This document shows positions 1-9,496 of a DNA stretch of 64,000 nucleotides, in pieces. Below the pieces are notes generated by a model. The model searched no databases. It was not told where the DNA came from and worked only from the letters and a program-made list of their open reading frames with translations. The stretch covers positions 248,001-312,000 of the forward strand of contig NZ_FMWL01000002.1 in NCBI RefSeq assembly GCF_900103005.1. The letters are read 5' to 3'. Every line of letters starts with the position of its first letter. Position 1 is the first letter of the stretch. Both the position numbers and the translations under genes were made by a program. Origin of the DNA: Acidaminobacter hydrogenoformans DSM 2784. Lineage in GTDB: Bacteria > Bacillota > Clostridia > Peptostreptococcales > Acidaminobacteraceae.

Positions 1-1600
1 CCGCGAACTGGTGACGCGGGATGACTTCCTTCAGCTTTTCACAGATTACCCTGCCCCTTGATACGGCCTTCGTCGAGTGAACGATCATTGAAAACGCGTC
101 AATAAGGTCCTTGTTCAGCAGCACGTCGAGCTTGACAAGATCTGATTCACGGTACTCCTTAAATTCATAGTCCAGAGAACCGTAGCCGCGGGTTTTCGAC
201 TTGAGCGCGTCAAAGAAATCATAGATGACTTCATTCAATGGAAGCTCATAATGGAGCCTGACACGCTTTGCATCCAGATAGTCCATGGAGAGCATGACCC
301 CTCTTCGGTTCTGACAGAGCTCCATGATATTTCCAACATAATCCGTAGGGCAGAAAATATGGGCATCCACTATAGGCTCTTCCATGGTCAGGATAGACTG
401 GCGCTCAGGGAGATTTGTAGGGTTCTGAACCATAATGACTTCGCCGTCCGTTTTCGTCACCCTGTAGATAACACTTGGGGACGTGGCGATCAAATCGAGA
501 TCAAACTCGCGCTCGAGTCTCTGCTGGATAATCTCGAGGTGCAGCAAGCCCAAAAATCCGCAGCGGAAGCCAAAGCCCAGCGCAACGGAGGTTTCAGGCT
601 CAAAGGTCAGCGCCGCGTCATTCAGCTGAAGCTTTTCAAGGGCATCCCTGATGACGTCATAGCTTTCCCCTTCCGCCGGATAGATCCCGCAATAAACCAT
701 AGGCTGCGCCTTTTTGTAGCCCGGAAGTGGCTCAGCCGCCGGCCGGTCCGCGTCTGTTATAGTGTCGCCGACTCTGCAGTCTTTAACGTTTTTGATGCTG
801 GCGGTAATATAACCGACATCTCCAGCCTTAAGAACCTCTACAGGCGTTGCCGATGGTATAAAGATCCCCACCTCGGCGACTTCGAAAACTTTCTTCGCGG
901 CCATCATCATGATCTTGGTACCTTTCCTGACCTGGCCCTCTTTTATTCGGACCATAGCGACAGCGCCGCGATAGGAATCATAATAAGAGTCAAAGATCAG
1001 CGCTTTAAGAGGCCCATTTTCATCTCCGCTCGGCGCCGGCACTTTCTTCACTACGGCTTCCAGCACGTCTTCGATATTCAGGCCATCCTTGGCTGAGATC
1101 AAAGGCGCGTCTTCCGCGAGGATGCCTATGACTTCCTCAATTTCATGCTTGATCTCATCCGGCCTTGCGCTTGGCAGATCAATTTTATTGAGTACCGGAA
1201 CGATTTCAAGGCCCTGGACATCCGCCAAGTGAACGTTGGCCAAGGTCTGGGCCTCGACGCCCTGTGACGCGTCCACCACCAGCACAGCGCCCTCACAGGC
1301 TGCCAGGCTTCTGGAAACCTCATAAGTAAAGTCCACGTGACCCGGGGTATCTATCAGGTTGAGGATGTATTCATCCCCATCTTTGGCTTTATAGACGAGG
1401 CGCGTGGTCTGAAGCTTGATGGTGATGCCCCGCTCCCGCTCAAGGTCCATGGTATCCAGGATTTGTTCCTTCATTTCACGCTGCGTCAAAAGTCCGGTGG
1501 ACTGGATCAAGCGATCCGCCAAAGTCGACTTTCCATGGTCAATATGCGCGATGATGCTGAAGTTCCTTATTTTATCCTGTCGATTCAACGGTTTCGACAT
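1..1600 (-). CDS. lepA: Elongation factor 4 (LepA), partial
   Basis: Translational GTPase that back-translocates or remodels stalled ribosomes. The reading frame begins at an ATG (1598-1600) behind a GGGAGGA site and runs off the left edge, so about 533 of roughly 600 residues are present; only the C-terminal domain is cut. Visible GTPase motifs: P-loop AHIDHGKS at residues 18-25, the switch region RERGITIK near 56-62, DTPGHVDF near 84-91 and NKIDLPSA near 135. The sequence [15 protein letters not shown] after NKID is typical of LepA rather than EF-G. It has its own promoter and is divergent from rpsT, an arrangement common in Firmicutes. Confidence 0.97.
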   Translation of the reverse strand, partial: MSKPLNRQDKIRNFSIIAHIDHGKSTLADRLIQSTGLLTQREMKEQILDTMDLERERGITIKLQTTRLVYKAKDGDEYILNLIDTPGHVDFTYEVSRSLAACEGAVLVVDASQGVEAQTLANVHLADVQGLEIVPVLNKIDLPSARPDEIKHEIEEVIGILAEDAPLISAKDGLNIEDVLEAVVKKVPAPSGDENGPLKALIFDSYYDSYRGAVAMVRIKEGQVRKGTKIMMMAAKKVFEVAEVGIFIPSATPVEVLKAGDVGYITASIKNVKDCRVGDTITDADRPAAEPLPGYKKAQPMVYCGIYPAEGESYDVIRDALEKLQLNDAALTFEPETSVALGFGFRCGFLGLLHLEIIQQRLEREFDLDLIATSPSVIYRVTKTDGEVIMVQNPTNLPERQSILTMEEPIVDAHIFCPTDYVGNIMELCQNRRGVMLSMDYLDAKRVRLHYELPLNEVIYDFFDALKSKTRGYGSLDYEFKEYRESDLVKLDVLLNKDLIDAFSMIVHSTKAVSRGRVICEKLKEVIPRHQFA

Positions 1601-1659
1601 TAAAGTATTCCTCCCAATCATTGCAGTTCAGAGTAATTTTCTACTCTAAAATCTTAACA

Positions 1660-1688
1660 ATTATAACACAGCCGCAAAACCTTAACAA
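1660..1688 (-). promoter_or_regulatory. Sigma-A-type promoter for lepA
   Basis: On the minus strand, TTGTTA (1683-1688) and TATAAT (1660-1665) are separated by 17 bases. The start codon lies 60 bases downstream. An AGAGTA/TACTCT hairpin sits in the leader near 1630-1647. Confidence 0.75.
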
Positions 1689-1696
1689 CGTTTATG

Positions 1697-1722
1697 TAGA
1701 AGGTTCAATTAATTACCTTCTA
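1697..1722. repeat. Inverted repeat between the lepA and rpsT promoters
   Basis: TAGAAGGT (1697-1704) and ACCTTCTA (1715-1722) form an 8-bp perfect inverted repeat with a 10-base AT-rich spacer. It sits just upstream of both divergent -35 boxes, a position suited to an operator, but no factor can be named. Confidence 0.5.
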
Positions 1723-1729
1723 ATTATCG

Positions 1730-1758
1730 TTGCATTTTGTATTTCGTCGTGATAGAAT
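1730..1758 (+). promoter_or_regulatory. Sigma-A-type promoter for rpsT
   Basis: TTGCAT (1730-1735), 17-base spacer, TAGAAT (1753-1758). The start codon of rpsT is 37 bases after the -10 box. Confidence 0.75.
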
Positions 1759-1794
1759 ACTTTTGTTGAAGATCTAAGTGGGAGGTGAAAGTAA

Positions 1795-2064
1795 ATGGCA
1801 AATATCAAATCTGCCGAGAAAAGAATTTCAGTCATCAAAAAGAAGACGCTTTTAAACAAGTCTCGCAAATCTGCTCTCAAAACTGCAGAAAAGCGTTTCC
1901 TCGAGGCAATCGCAGCTGGTAACAAAGCGCTCGCTCAGGAAAAATTGACTTTCGTTGAGAAAAAGCTTTCGCAGGCAGCCGGCAAAGGTACTATTCATAA
2001 GAACGCGGCTTCCAGAAAGATTTCCCGTCTCAATAAGCGTCTCAAAGACATGATCGCTGAATAA
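1795..2064 (+). CDS. rpsT: 30S ribosomal protein S20
   Basis: Primary 16S rRNA-binding protein of the small subunit. The 89-residue product has the usual length, starts MANIKSAEKR, is rich in lysine and arginine and ends in the conserved helix with NKAASRKISRLNK-like sequence. The ATG follows GGGAGGTGA. It is a single-gene transcription unit with its own promoter and a strong terminator, divergent from lepA. Confidence 0.98.
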   Translation: MANIKSAEKRISVIKKKTLLNKSRKSALKTAEKRFLEAIAAGNKALAQEKLTFVEKKLSQAAGKGTIHKNAASRKISRLNKRLKDMIAE

Positions 2065-2146
2065 ACTTTCTTAAACGCCGTCACGTTCCCCAAGAAAGTG
2101 TTCACTTTCAAATAAGTTGAGCCGTTGAGAAATCAACTTGACAAAT

Positions 2147-2185
2147 AAGCGTATGATCCCTTTGGGTGTCATACGCTTTTTTATT
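2147..2185 (+). terminator. Rho-independent terminator of rpsT
   Basis: AAGCGTATGA (2147-2156) pairs with TCATACGCTT (2169-2178), followed directly by a T-rich run. It lies about 80 bases after the rpsT stop. Confidence 0.85.
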
Positions 2186-2193
2186 TAAAAGGA

Positions 2194-2222
2194 AATTGGT
2201 TGGTGACTGTCCCCAACCAATT
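2194..2222. repeat. REP-like palindrome, copy 1
   Basis: A 14-bp-arm palindrome with a single central T and one mismatch; the core is GGTGACTGTCCCC flanked by TTGG/CCAA repeats and a T run. A second copy with the same core lies at 17326-17348. It sits between the convergent rpsT and holA ends and could add a bidirectional stop signal. Confidence 0.65.
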
Positions 2223-2275
2223 TTTTGTGTGTTTATAATGGATTTCAAGCTTTGTAAGTGCCTTCACCCTGTCCA

Positions 2276-3340
2276 TTACCGCGTAAGGTTAAGTGGTCTG
2301 AGCGGGCGCCTGACAGATATGGCTGTCAGCAGAGTATCCAGTGAAATCCAGGCGTTTGCCCTGCCTGACTTGATCCAGTGATCCAGTCGGGCCGCCTCAA
2401 TAATGTAATCATTTAACAACGTGGTATCGATCGATCTGGCTTGCTTCGCAAGCAGCTTGGCACGGTAACTGTGTATGGACAGGCGCTTGGCTATGTCCGC
2501 GTCACTGTACCCCGTATCTGACATCAGCCGCACGAGATGGAGCTGCGTCAGGGCTTTATATAAGGTGCCGAGAAGCAGGACTTCGGATTCACCTTCAGCA
2601 CGGAGAAATTCGACCATAGCCAGAGCCTTTGGCAAGTCTTGGGCCACCGCAGCATCCACTAATTTAAAGCTGCTGGCCTCGAGATTCTGCGGGACGACTT
2701 TGAGGATCTCCGCCTTGGTCAGAGGCCCCTTTCCCGAACATAGAGAGATCAGCACTTCAAGATGCTTGTCTATTTCCTGAAGGGAAACCTCTGCGCGGTA
2801 ATCGAGGTAAGCCAGTCGGTCCACCAGAAATTGGCGCGTCCTGTCATCAGATTCAATGCCGCTCCTTTTCAGGCGCTGGGCAATCCACTTGTTAAATTCA
2901 GCCGCATCCAGGCGGTCAAAGGATACGACTCGGCCGCTTTTTCCAAGTCGTTCACTCCATTTCAAGCGGTTATCCGGCTTAGGCCCACAGATAAAAATTG
3001 CCACAGTAGAGAGGGGCGGATTCTCAAAGCATGCCTTTAACGCAGCTTCTCCAGCTGGACTGAAGGCTGCCTTCTTGGCAAAGAACCCGGCATTTTTGAA
3101 AACGATCAATCTGCGCTCTGATAAAAAAGGCAGCGTCTCCATTTTTTCCACCATAGCTTCAGCACTGAGCTGCTCAGTGTTTTCAACCTGATAGTTGAAG
3201 GGCTCTGTGGCTTCTTCAATCAGGGCTTTTTTCGCATGGGCAAGCATACTGTCCATCAAAAAAGTTTCAGGCCCCCAGAAAAGATATAGCGGCTTTAGGG
3301 CATTGCTTTTGAAATCGTCATAAAACTCTTTATAGGCCAA
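2276..3340 (-). CDS. holA: DNA polymerase III delta subunit
   Basis: Clamp-loader subunit that opens the beta sliding clamp. The N-terminus (AYKEFYDDF, then PLYLFWGPETFLMD) matches the family's P-loop-like start, and the helical C-terminal third matches the clamp-loader collar. The first ATG in frame is at 3418, but a TTG at 3338-3340 has GGAG nine bases upstream and gives exactly the family N-terminus, so I chose TTG (354 aa). It follows comEC by 82 bases on the same strand, a gene order conserved in Firmicutes. Confidence 0.92.
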   Translation of the reverse strand: MAYKEFYDDFKSNALKPLYLFWGPETFLMDSMLAHAKKALIEEATEPFNYQVENTEQLSAEAMVEKMETLPFLSERRLIVFKNAGFFAKKAAFSPAGEAALKACFENPPLSTVAIFICGPKPDNRLKWSERLGKSGRVVSFDRLDAAEFNKWIAQRLKRSGIESDDRTRQFLVDRLAYLDYRAEVSLQEIDKHLEVLISLCSGKGPLTKAEILKVVPQNLEASSFKLVDAAVAQDLPKALAMVEFLRAEGESEVLLLGTLYKALTQLHLVRLMSDTGYSDADIAKRLSIHSYRAKLLAKQARSIDTTLLNDYIIEAARLDHWIKSGRANAWISLDTLLTAISVRRPLRPLNLTR

Positions 3341-3422
3341 AGATAACCACTCCAGTTCCATAAAAATATTACACGGGCCATGATTCCGCAGACACCAGAC
3401 AGTCCCTGTCCCGGCCATGAAA

Positions 3423-5756
3423 TTACTCTGTCATACGTTTTAAATAGACCGCAGTTCCATCAGTTTTGATCTCCACACAACCGCTTTCATCCGTGCGAAA
3501 AGTCAAAAATCCGCTGCGCTCAAGTGTTTCAAGTGTCTTAGCTCCAGGATGACCAAAGCTGTTTCGTCCCACTGAGATCACAGCGAGGCCTGGATTCAGA
3601 GCGGCAATGAAGGCTTCGTCACTGGAAGTCTTCGAGCCGTGATGGGCGACCTTCAGGATGGTTTTCAAGTCGGGAATCCCGTCTATTATAGCATACTCCT
3701 GCCGCGCTGTGATATCACCGGTGAAGAGAAACGCAATCTCTCCGGAGACAAAAAGAAGGACTATGGAAGCTTGGTTGGGATCTGTCGCTCGATTATGGGC
3801 AAAAGGACTGAGTACCTGGAGACGGCTATTTTTGAGTTGAATCTGATCGCCGGCACTTGCTGCAAGAAGCTCAGTGCCCACACTTTGGGCTAAAGGGATC
3901 AGACTGCCATAGGCTTCAGGGGAAACAGCGGCGGAAATGACAAGTGCGCCCACCCTCAGGCGCTTCAGAACCGCCTCCGCGCCGCCTGTGTGGTCCAGGT
4001 GGGGATGTGTCAGTACCATCAGATCGAGACGCGAGACACCTGTTTTGAGCAGCAGCTGATCCATTTCGCGAAACGTGCGTCCATCTCCAGTGTCAATGAG
4101 GATATTCTCGCCGCCGCGGGTCTGAAGCAAAGCCGCGTCCCCCTGACCCACATCAAAATATCTCACCCGGTCCATGGGCTGCAGCCAAGCTTCAACGGGC
4201 AGAGAAAAAACAATCACCGTGAGGAGCAAAGCTGCAGCTGTAAGCTGAAGCCGTCCAGCTTCAAAGACCTGGGCTCGCTGGCGCCTCAGGGCAAAAAGTC
4301 CAAGAGCCCCTGCAGTTCCACCTGCGGTAAAAAGCCCCGGCGTTGCCACGACCATAGATGGTTGCTGGACCGCGTTCTCAGCAAAGCGAACCGTCACCTC
4401 AATCAGCTGTAAGATCTGGGAAGAGCACCACCCGGTCAGCGCCGGAATACCAGGCAGCGGCGACGTTAAAACAGTGATAAACGCCAGAGGGAGCGCTATG
4501 CCAGTGAGAAAAACCACGGGAAGATTGACCAGGATGGAAATCAGCGTCAATGTATTGAAGTGCACTGCCGCGGGCAGTGCCGCAGCAGCCAGAACAGACA
4601 GGCTGAGCGCCGGTCCATGGAGAAGTTTCAAGCCCCGGCGCCCCTCCTCATTATTATAGGCTGGACTTGGTTTAATCAATGCAGGCAGAATGGCAGCAAT
4701 GCCATAAACCGCCGCCATGGACATTTGATAACCCACGTCAAACAGTAGGACTGGCCTGAAAGCAAGAAGCCCCGCCCCCACCAGCCCAAGGACATTCAGA
4801 CGGTCATAGGGCCTGCCCGAAGCTTGAAGGGCCACCGCCAAAATCAGCATCCCTGCAGCGCGCATAGCTGAGCTTTTCAACCCCACTAATCCAAGAAACG
4901 ACAGCACCATCACCAGCAGACAGATTTTTTTGATCTTATAGGGCAGCTTTAAACGGTCTAAGGCGATCTCCACACCTGAAAACAAAATTCCAAAATGCAG
5001 ACCGGACACTGCAAGGATGTGAGCCGTACCCGTCTGTCTGTAGACGGCCAGGAGCTCCGGATCCAGGTCCGCGGTGTCGCCCAGGATCATGGCTGCCGCC
5101 AGCTGCCCAGCGTCCTCCCCCATTCCTGCCAATAGCCGCTTCAAAATTTCCTGCCGGACTTGTTCTCTGAGGAAGATTCTCCAGTGACCCCCACGATCCA
5201 AACGCTCAACTCGGTCGATCGTGCCCTGAAACCCAATCCCTCTCGAATCCAAATATTGTCTGTAATTAAACATCCCTGGATTCCTGGGCAGGGCTGCCGA
5301 TTGAAGGCTTAAGGTCATCTTGTAATACCGCCCCACTTCAAGATGCACTTCAGGTTTGATAACAGCCCTGAAGGTCTCAGGCAAGCCTATGTCTTCCCCG
5401 TCATGGACGGATACGCAGTAGATCAGTTTTTCCTCACTCAAAGCACTGTAGCGGTCCACATAACCTACGGCTGTCACGACCACTGGGTTTTCTGTCCTGA
5501 AAGCTTGTTCCTGCCTGGTCATGAGCCAAGAGCCTGCCCAGAAAGATATCAAAACCAGAAAAAGCGCTGTCCCGCGGGACGCGGCCGGCTCTCGCCTCCC
5601 CAAAGCTTCGCTCAGGCCCGTCCAGGGCTCCGTCATTACCCATGAAATGCCCACAGCTATACTCAGAGCCAACCACAACACTATGCGGTCTGCAGCTGCC
5701 ATTATTCCAAAAGCAAGGCCTACCCAGAGATTGAGCGCTGGTCGCCGCACAGGCAT
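3423..5756 (-). CDS. comEC: ComEC/Rec2 family competence protein
   Basis: Membrane channel for single-stranded DNA uptake. The 777-residue product shows N-terminal membrane segments and a DUF4131-like region, the central multi-pass competence domain (TGTAHILAVSGLHFGI near residues 245-260), and a C-terminal metallo-beta-lactamase domain (about 528-777) with HPHLDH near 584-589 and HHGSKTS further on, which in this family is thought to degrade the non-transported strand. The ATG at 5756 lies only two bases from the GGGG of the ribosome site; the GTG two codons later (5750) has better spacing and may be the true start. A comEA-like gene is at 28630; no other competence genes are in the window. 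Confidence 0.93.
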   Translation of the reverse strand: MPVRRPALNLWVGLAFGIMAAADRIVLWLALSIAVGISWVMTEPWTGLSEALGRREPAASRGTALFLVLISFWAGSWLMTRQEQAFRTENPVVVTAVGYVDRYSALSEEKLIYCVSVHDGEDIGLPETFRAVIKPEVHLEVGRYYKMTLSLQSAALPRNPGMFNYRQYLDSRGIGFQGTIDRVERLDRGGHWRIFLREQVRQEILKRLLAGMGEDAGQLAAAMILGDTADLDPELLAVYRQTGTAHILAVSGLHFGILFSGVEIALDRLKLPYKIKKICLLVMVLSFLGLVGLKSSAMRAAGMLILAVALQASGRPYDRLNVLGLVGAGLLAFRPVLLFDVGYQMSMAAVYGIAAILPALIKPSPAYNNEEGRRGLKLLHGPALSLSVLAAAALPAAVHFNTLTLISILVNLPVVFLTGIALPLAFITVLTSPLPGIPALTGWCSSQILQLIEVTVRFAENAVQQPSMVVATPGLFTAGGTAGALGLFALRRQRAQVFEAGRLQLTAAALLLTVIVFSLPVEAWLQPMDRVRYFDVGQGDAALLQTRGGENILIDTGDGRTFREMDQLLLKTGVSRLDLMVLTHPHLDHTGGAEAVLKRLRVGALVISAAVSPEAYGSLIPLAQSVGTELLAASAGDQIQLKNSRLQVLSPFAHNRATDPNQASIVLLFVSGEIAFLFTGDITARQEYAIIDGIPDLKTILKVAHHGSKTSSDEAFIAALNPGLAVISVGRNSFGHPGAKTLETLERSGFLTFRTDESGCVEIKTDGTAVYLKRMTE

Positions 5757-5877
5757 TTCCCCTTCGTGTTTTGATTGGTTCAGGGCTGAAGCGTCAATGT
5801 GGATAGCACAACCTCTGTATAGCTATTATTGCATTTAATGTAATTATATGTCAATTTTATAATGTGTCATAAAACAA

Positions 5878-5919
5878 AAAATAAAAAAAGAAAGGGCGCG
5901 CTGAATAAAAGCGTCCCTT
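5878..5919 (-). terminator. Terminator after the ECF S-component gene
   Basis: On the minus strand AAGGG..CGC pairs with GCG..CCCTT (5892-5896 with 5915-5919) with a small internal loop, followed by a long T run. Confidence 0.7.
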
Positions 5920-5958
5920 CCTTCCACTTGCTGTTCAATTAAGTACAAACTATCAAAT

Positions 5959-6519
5959 TTACTTTCTGTCTCGATCCGCAAACGAATCCAGCTCATTTGG
6001 ATTCATCCGCTTCAGTAAATTGGCCTTCTTAAACGCGATCAAGAGCGGATAACCCACAATTCCCCCGCCTATAGCTTGGGTAAGGTTGTAAGGCACGCCT
6101 GCTACCGCTTGGGCAAAGCCATACAACACGATTTCGTAGGCTAAATAGCCTGCGATCATGGCGACCCCGCCGGCAATGAAAGCTACAATATAAGCCCCCG
6201 TAAGACGCGCCATTGTCTGCCCGTTGTGGTAAAACGCTTTGAAAATCCAACCGGCGAGAAACGCGTCCAGCGCCTTGATGACCAGTGTCGCTGGCGCGTA
6301 AATGGTATAGCCTGTGAGAAAATCAGCGATCATGGATCCAATCCCCGCAGCAAAAGCCCCATAAAACGGTCCAAGGACAATCCCGCTAATATAGACCAGG
6401 CTGTCACCTATATGAATATAGCCTTTTGGTATTGGAATCTGGATCATGGTTGTTCCAATCGCCACAAGCGCAGCCAAAAGTCCAATCAGGACCACAGTCT
6501 TTGTCGTAAGTTTTTTCAA
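5959..6519 (-). CDS. ECF transporter S component (riboflavin-type family)
   Basis: Substrate-capture membrane subunit of an energy-coupling-factor vitamin importer. The 186-residue protein has about five to six hydrophobic segments and the motif HIGDSLVYISGIVLGPFYGA near residues 36-55, followed by ADFLTGY and PATLVIKALD, typical of the PF07155 group that includes riboflavin transporters. The substrate cannot be settled from sequence. The start is TTG (6517-6519) behind GGGAGGA. No EcfA or EcfT gene is nearby, so it probably shares an energising module encoded elsewhere. No riboswitch fits in the short leader. Confidence 0.85.
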   Translation of the reverse strand: MKKLTTKTVVLIGLLAALVAIGTTMIQIPIPKGYIHIGDSLVYISGIVLGPFYGAFAAGIGSMIADFLTGYTIYAPATLVIKALDAFLAGWIFKAFYHNGQTMARLTGAYIVAFIAGGVAMIAGYLAYEIVLYGFAQAVAGVPYNLTQAIGGGIVGYPLLIAFKKANLLKRMNPNELDSFADRDRK

Positions 6520-6566
6520 GGTGTCGTTCCTCCCTCTGTCTAACTGCTGGATAACCTCTGCAGTGG

Positions 6567-6595
6567 ATTATACACTGATCCCTGCGGCGCATCAA
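6567..6595 (-). promoter_or_regulatory. Sigma-A-type promoter for the ECF S component
   Basis: TTGATG (6590-6595), 17-base spacer, TATAAT (6567-6572) on the minus strand, leaving a leader of about 40 bases. Confidence 0.8.
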
Positions 6596-6694
6596 CACCA
6601 ATTACAGCGAATTGTATCGCAACACTATAGCGCAGCAGCTTGCAAAGGAGGTTAAAAAACCTGCAGAAGGCATCACTGACCCATACACTTTCGC

Positions 6695-7429
6695 TTACGG
6701 CTTATGGACTTCAGGCAGCTGCGTCTCTTTCTCCGCCAACTGAACCGCCTGACCCTTTCCATCCAGCTTGATAAAATACTCGTGCCTGTGATTTCTCTGA
6801 AGCGCCCCATCCACAATGAGCCCGTTATTGACAAGCATATTCAATTGGGTGCGGTGGGCCAGAATTGCCTTTGCCTTTTGCGCCGCCACCCGCTCAATCT
6901 CTATGATCGTGGTAATTTCTTCAATTGGGCTGCCCATAAGTTTACCGTTTTTCAACCGGCCTGCACGGTTATCCACCGTAGCCAGATAAACCGCCTGAGG
7001 CTCATAATTGAGCCTGCCTTCTTTCAGAAGCTTCATCACCCACTGGTGAATGGTTTTATGGTCCGGATGGTGAGAGATGCCATTGACTTCAAAGGTATAG
7101 ATCAGCTCCGGCTGAAGGGCATTCAGGCGCTCAGACAGCTTGGCGACTGCTTCAGCCTCGTCTTGATTCACCAGAGTGGCATCTAAATAATCCAGGAACT
7201 GAACTTCTTTAACGCCTAAAATCTCTGCGGCCTTCAGCAGCTCTTGCTCTCTTACCGGACCAAGATCCTCTTTTTTGACATACTCTCTGTCGTAGGCCGT
7301 GCTGGCCTCCCCTTTAGTGGCGCAAATCAGGTGGGTCTCCCAGCCCATTTCCGCAAGTTGAATCAAAGTTCCACCTATAATGATCGCCTCATCATCCGGA
7401 TGCGCAAAAATGCCAACGGCTCTATTCAT
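6695..7429 (-). CDS. PIG-L/LmbE family deacetylase
   Basis: Zinc-dependent N-acetylsugar deacetylase family. The 244-residue protein carries the two zinc motifs AHPDDE (residues 9-14) and HHPDH (120-124) on a Rossmann-like core. Members act on N-acetylglucosaminyl compounds, as in mycothiol, bacillithiol or GPI synthesis; BshB of bacillithiol synthesis is one possibility, but no bshA or bshC gene is near, so the substrate stays open. The gene has its own ribosome site (GGAGGTAACC) and ends 175 bases before the ECF S-component gene. Confidence 0.9.
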   Translation of the reverse strand: MNRAVGIFAHPDDEAIIIGGTLIQLAEMGWETHLICATKGEASTAYDREYVKKEDLGPVREQELLKAAEILGVKEVQFLDYLDATLVNQDEAEAVAKLSERLNALQPELIYTFEVNGISHHPDHKTIHQWVMKLLKEGRLNYEPQAVYLATVDNRAGRLKNGKLMGSPIEEITTIIEIERVAAQKAKAILAHRTQLNMLVNNGLIVDGALQRNHRHEYFIKLDGKGQAVQLAEKETQLPEVHKP

Positions 7430-7478
7430 AAGGTTACCTCCATTTTGTATTGTTTTCTATCAGTTATGACGTTGTCCG

Positions 7479-9467
7479 TCACTTGTTTTTACTGGCGACA
7501 AACGTCTCTATAGTCTTAATTGTGGCCTCTGACAGCCTCAGCCCTTCACAGGCAAGGTCGTTCGCCTTACGCCTGATCACTTCGTCGCAAAGCTCCCCAT
7601 AGCGGCTGTAATGATCCACCGCCATAGCTTTCAGAGGATCATACCAGTGCGCGGCCGACTTATAATCCGGCAGCGGCATCTGGCGAAGCGGTGTCGCGTA
7701 CAGCTCAAGGACGTCACCCTTTCTTTTCCCCCTGACACTGAGCCAGAAAGCATAGAGATCAGTCGAAAGAAGGAGCGCTGTTGCTATGAGATCTTCACGG
7801 CTTAGCGTCAGTGTCCCTGAAGCCTTGACTTCGTTTGTAATCATTAACGCTGCAGCTTCTGAAACGCCTTCCCAAAACGTCATTTGTCCAACCGTCTCTC
7901 TGCTGGAATCTCCGCAAGGCTCAAACGTTTCGCTGTATTCCTTTGGCGTCAGGTAATACAGGTCCGCACTGCCATAATAAGGCTGATCAGTATAGGCAAA
8001 CGCATTATTGAGCGCCCGGTGGGGAACTACAATTTTCGGTCCTTCAAACATGGCTTCCGTCCTTGGCCACTGCAGCGCATACCAGGGTCTGACCCCATTC
8101 TTAACTTCCCTGCGCCTTGAAAGCTTTTCCCTGAACCGGCTCAAATGCCTGAAAGCCCCCGGGAACCGCGTCTCAAATTCTTGGATTTCCCCTGGTATAT
8201 AAAGGAGTTGGAAGCGTGCTTCCACGTCGACTTTACCGCGCTTGACCTGACTGTTCTTGTAAAATGGTACCAAGAGTGAGGTTTCAAGCGCAAGTCGCTC
8301 AGCCTCTTCCGGCGTTAAGACAAAAACGCCCACCTCCGGGGCCCTGTCATAGCCGCTGACTATGCCTTGGCGAACCTCAAAGCACTCTCCGAAAGTTCGA
8401 TTACAGGACGCTTCTATTTCCTCAATTGCCATGGGCTCACCTGGATGAAGGGAAAAATAAAAATTTCCGAACCGGCTTACAATCTGACCAGGTGTTAAGG
8501 TCAAAATATCACCAGCCTGCCGCCAGCGCTCTGAAGCCTGTAAAGCTTTTGGCTTTGCTGGAACCTCTACATAACGGCAATTTTCTTTGGTTCCCCGTCT
8601 GTAATGAAAAATGACGTTGTCCTGACCCGCAGCATCCTTGAAAAGGGATCCGCCTCCAAAACGAGCCATATCCGTGAAGCTGCCCTGGCTTGACATGGCC
8701 TTCCTGAGGCCGGCCCCGCCGTCCGCAGTAAAAAAATAACCCGTGGTGATCAGCCCCATGACGCCACCCTCAGCGAGAAGGGCAATGCCAAGGTGAATAA
8801 AGTAATAGAAAAAATCCATATTCTTTTCGTAATGGGCTGCGCCAAAGGGATAGCTTTTCGCCTCGTCAAAAAGGGCCTTATGATTTTTCTCGCCTATATA
8901 CGGCGGATTGCCCACGACCAGGTCATAGCCGCCACCAGCCAGGACGTCAGCTGCCGGGTGGCTTTGAAACAACCTGTCCGTATCCAGCACATTCCCTGTA
9001 TAGCTGCTCAGAGCGTCCGGCGGCAGCTCAAAGTAAGCTGACATCCTATCTTTGTATTGGGCGACAGGCTCAGGCTGCAGGTCAAAGAGATGTGTCCGGA
9101 TTGCAGCTTCGGTCAGGAGTCCGTGATCCATGTCGAGTGTCACGAGCAGCTGCTCAAGAAAACTGAGCCACGCCACGGCAAAGACGCCGTCACCCCCCGC
9201 CGGGTCGACCACGTGCCACTTCACCATGCGCTTTAACCATTGACTGGCAGTCTCCGGGCTTGATTCCGGCTGATCGAAGAGGCGCTGTACCTCATCAGGC
9301 TTTACCTTTGCCACATAAGACAGCCTGCGAACGGCCGCGGTTTTTACAGTCTCGTAAGCCACGTCAAAGGGTGTGTAGAAGCTGCCGGTCTGGTCCCGGT
9401 GCTGCTGGTGCATCTCCCTGTCGAGGCCGCCCCAGGCTTCATAGCAGGCTTTCAGCGTTCTTTCCAA
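7479..9467 (-). CDS. N6-adenine DNA methyltransferase, TaqI/Eco57I type, without nuclease domain
   Basis: Predicted SAM-dependent m6A DNA methyltransferase. In the 662-residue protein motif X is GSFYTP (residues 28-33), motif I is DPAGGDG (88-94), and motif IV is NPPY (187-190), followed by the VGLITTGYFF-like motif. Residues from about 370 to 620 resemble the TaqI-type target-recognition region (LYAFWLSVRGKRKG). Type IIG enzymes of this family carry an N-terminal nuclease; here nothing precedes motif X, so it looks like a methylase-only protein. The start is TTG with GGGAG ten bases upstream. It lies 29 bases after the unrecognised gene at 9497-10399 and no restriction endonuclease is visible nearby. 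Confidence 0.88.
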   Translation of the reverse strand: MERTLKACYEAWGGLDREMHQQHRDQTGSFYTPFDVAYETVKTAAVRRLSYVAKVKPDEVQRLFDQPESSPETASQWLKRMVKWHVVDPAGGDGVFAVAWLSFLEQLLVTLDMDHGLLTEAAIRTHLFDLQPEPVAQYKDRMSAYFELPPDALSSYTGNVLDTDRLFQSHPAADVLAGGGYDLVVGNPPYIGEKNHKALFDEAKSYPFGAAHYEKNMDFFYYFIHLGIALLAEGGVMGLITTGYFFTADGGAGLRKAMSSQGSFTDMARFGGGSLFKDAAGQDNVIFHYRRGTKENCRYVEVPAKPKALQASERWRQAGDILTLTPGQIVSRFGNFYFSLHPGEPMAIEEIEASCNRTFGECFEVRQGIVSGYDRAPEVGVFVLTPEEAERLALETSLLVPFYKNSQVKRGKVDVEARFQLLYIPGEIQEFETRFPGAFRHLSRFREKLSRRREVKNGVRPWYALQWPRTEAMFEGPKIVVPHRALNNAFAYTDQPYYGSADLYYLTPKEYSETFEPCGDSSRETVGQMTFWEGVSEAAALMITNEVKASGTLTLSREDLIATALLLSTDLYAFWLSVRGKRKGDVLELYATPLRQMPLPDYKSAAHWYDPLKAMAVDHYSRYGELCDEVIRRKANDLACEGLRLSEATIKTIETFVASKNK

Positions 9468-9496
9468 GTCGTGTCAACTCCCGTCTTTTAATGGCT

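Noticed and set aside
6520-6694. Riboswitch upstream of the ECF S component
   Set aside because: The mapped promoter leaves only about 40 bases of leader, and no FMN, THF, TPP or preQ1 consensus was found.
6695-7429. Bacillithiol deacetylase BshB assignment
   Set aside because: Motifs are shared by the whole LmbE family and no bshA or bshC is in the window, so only the family call is kept.
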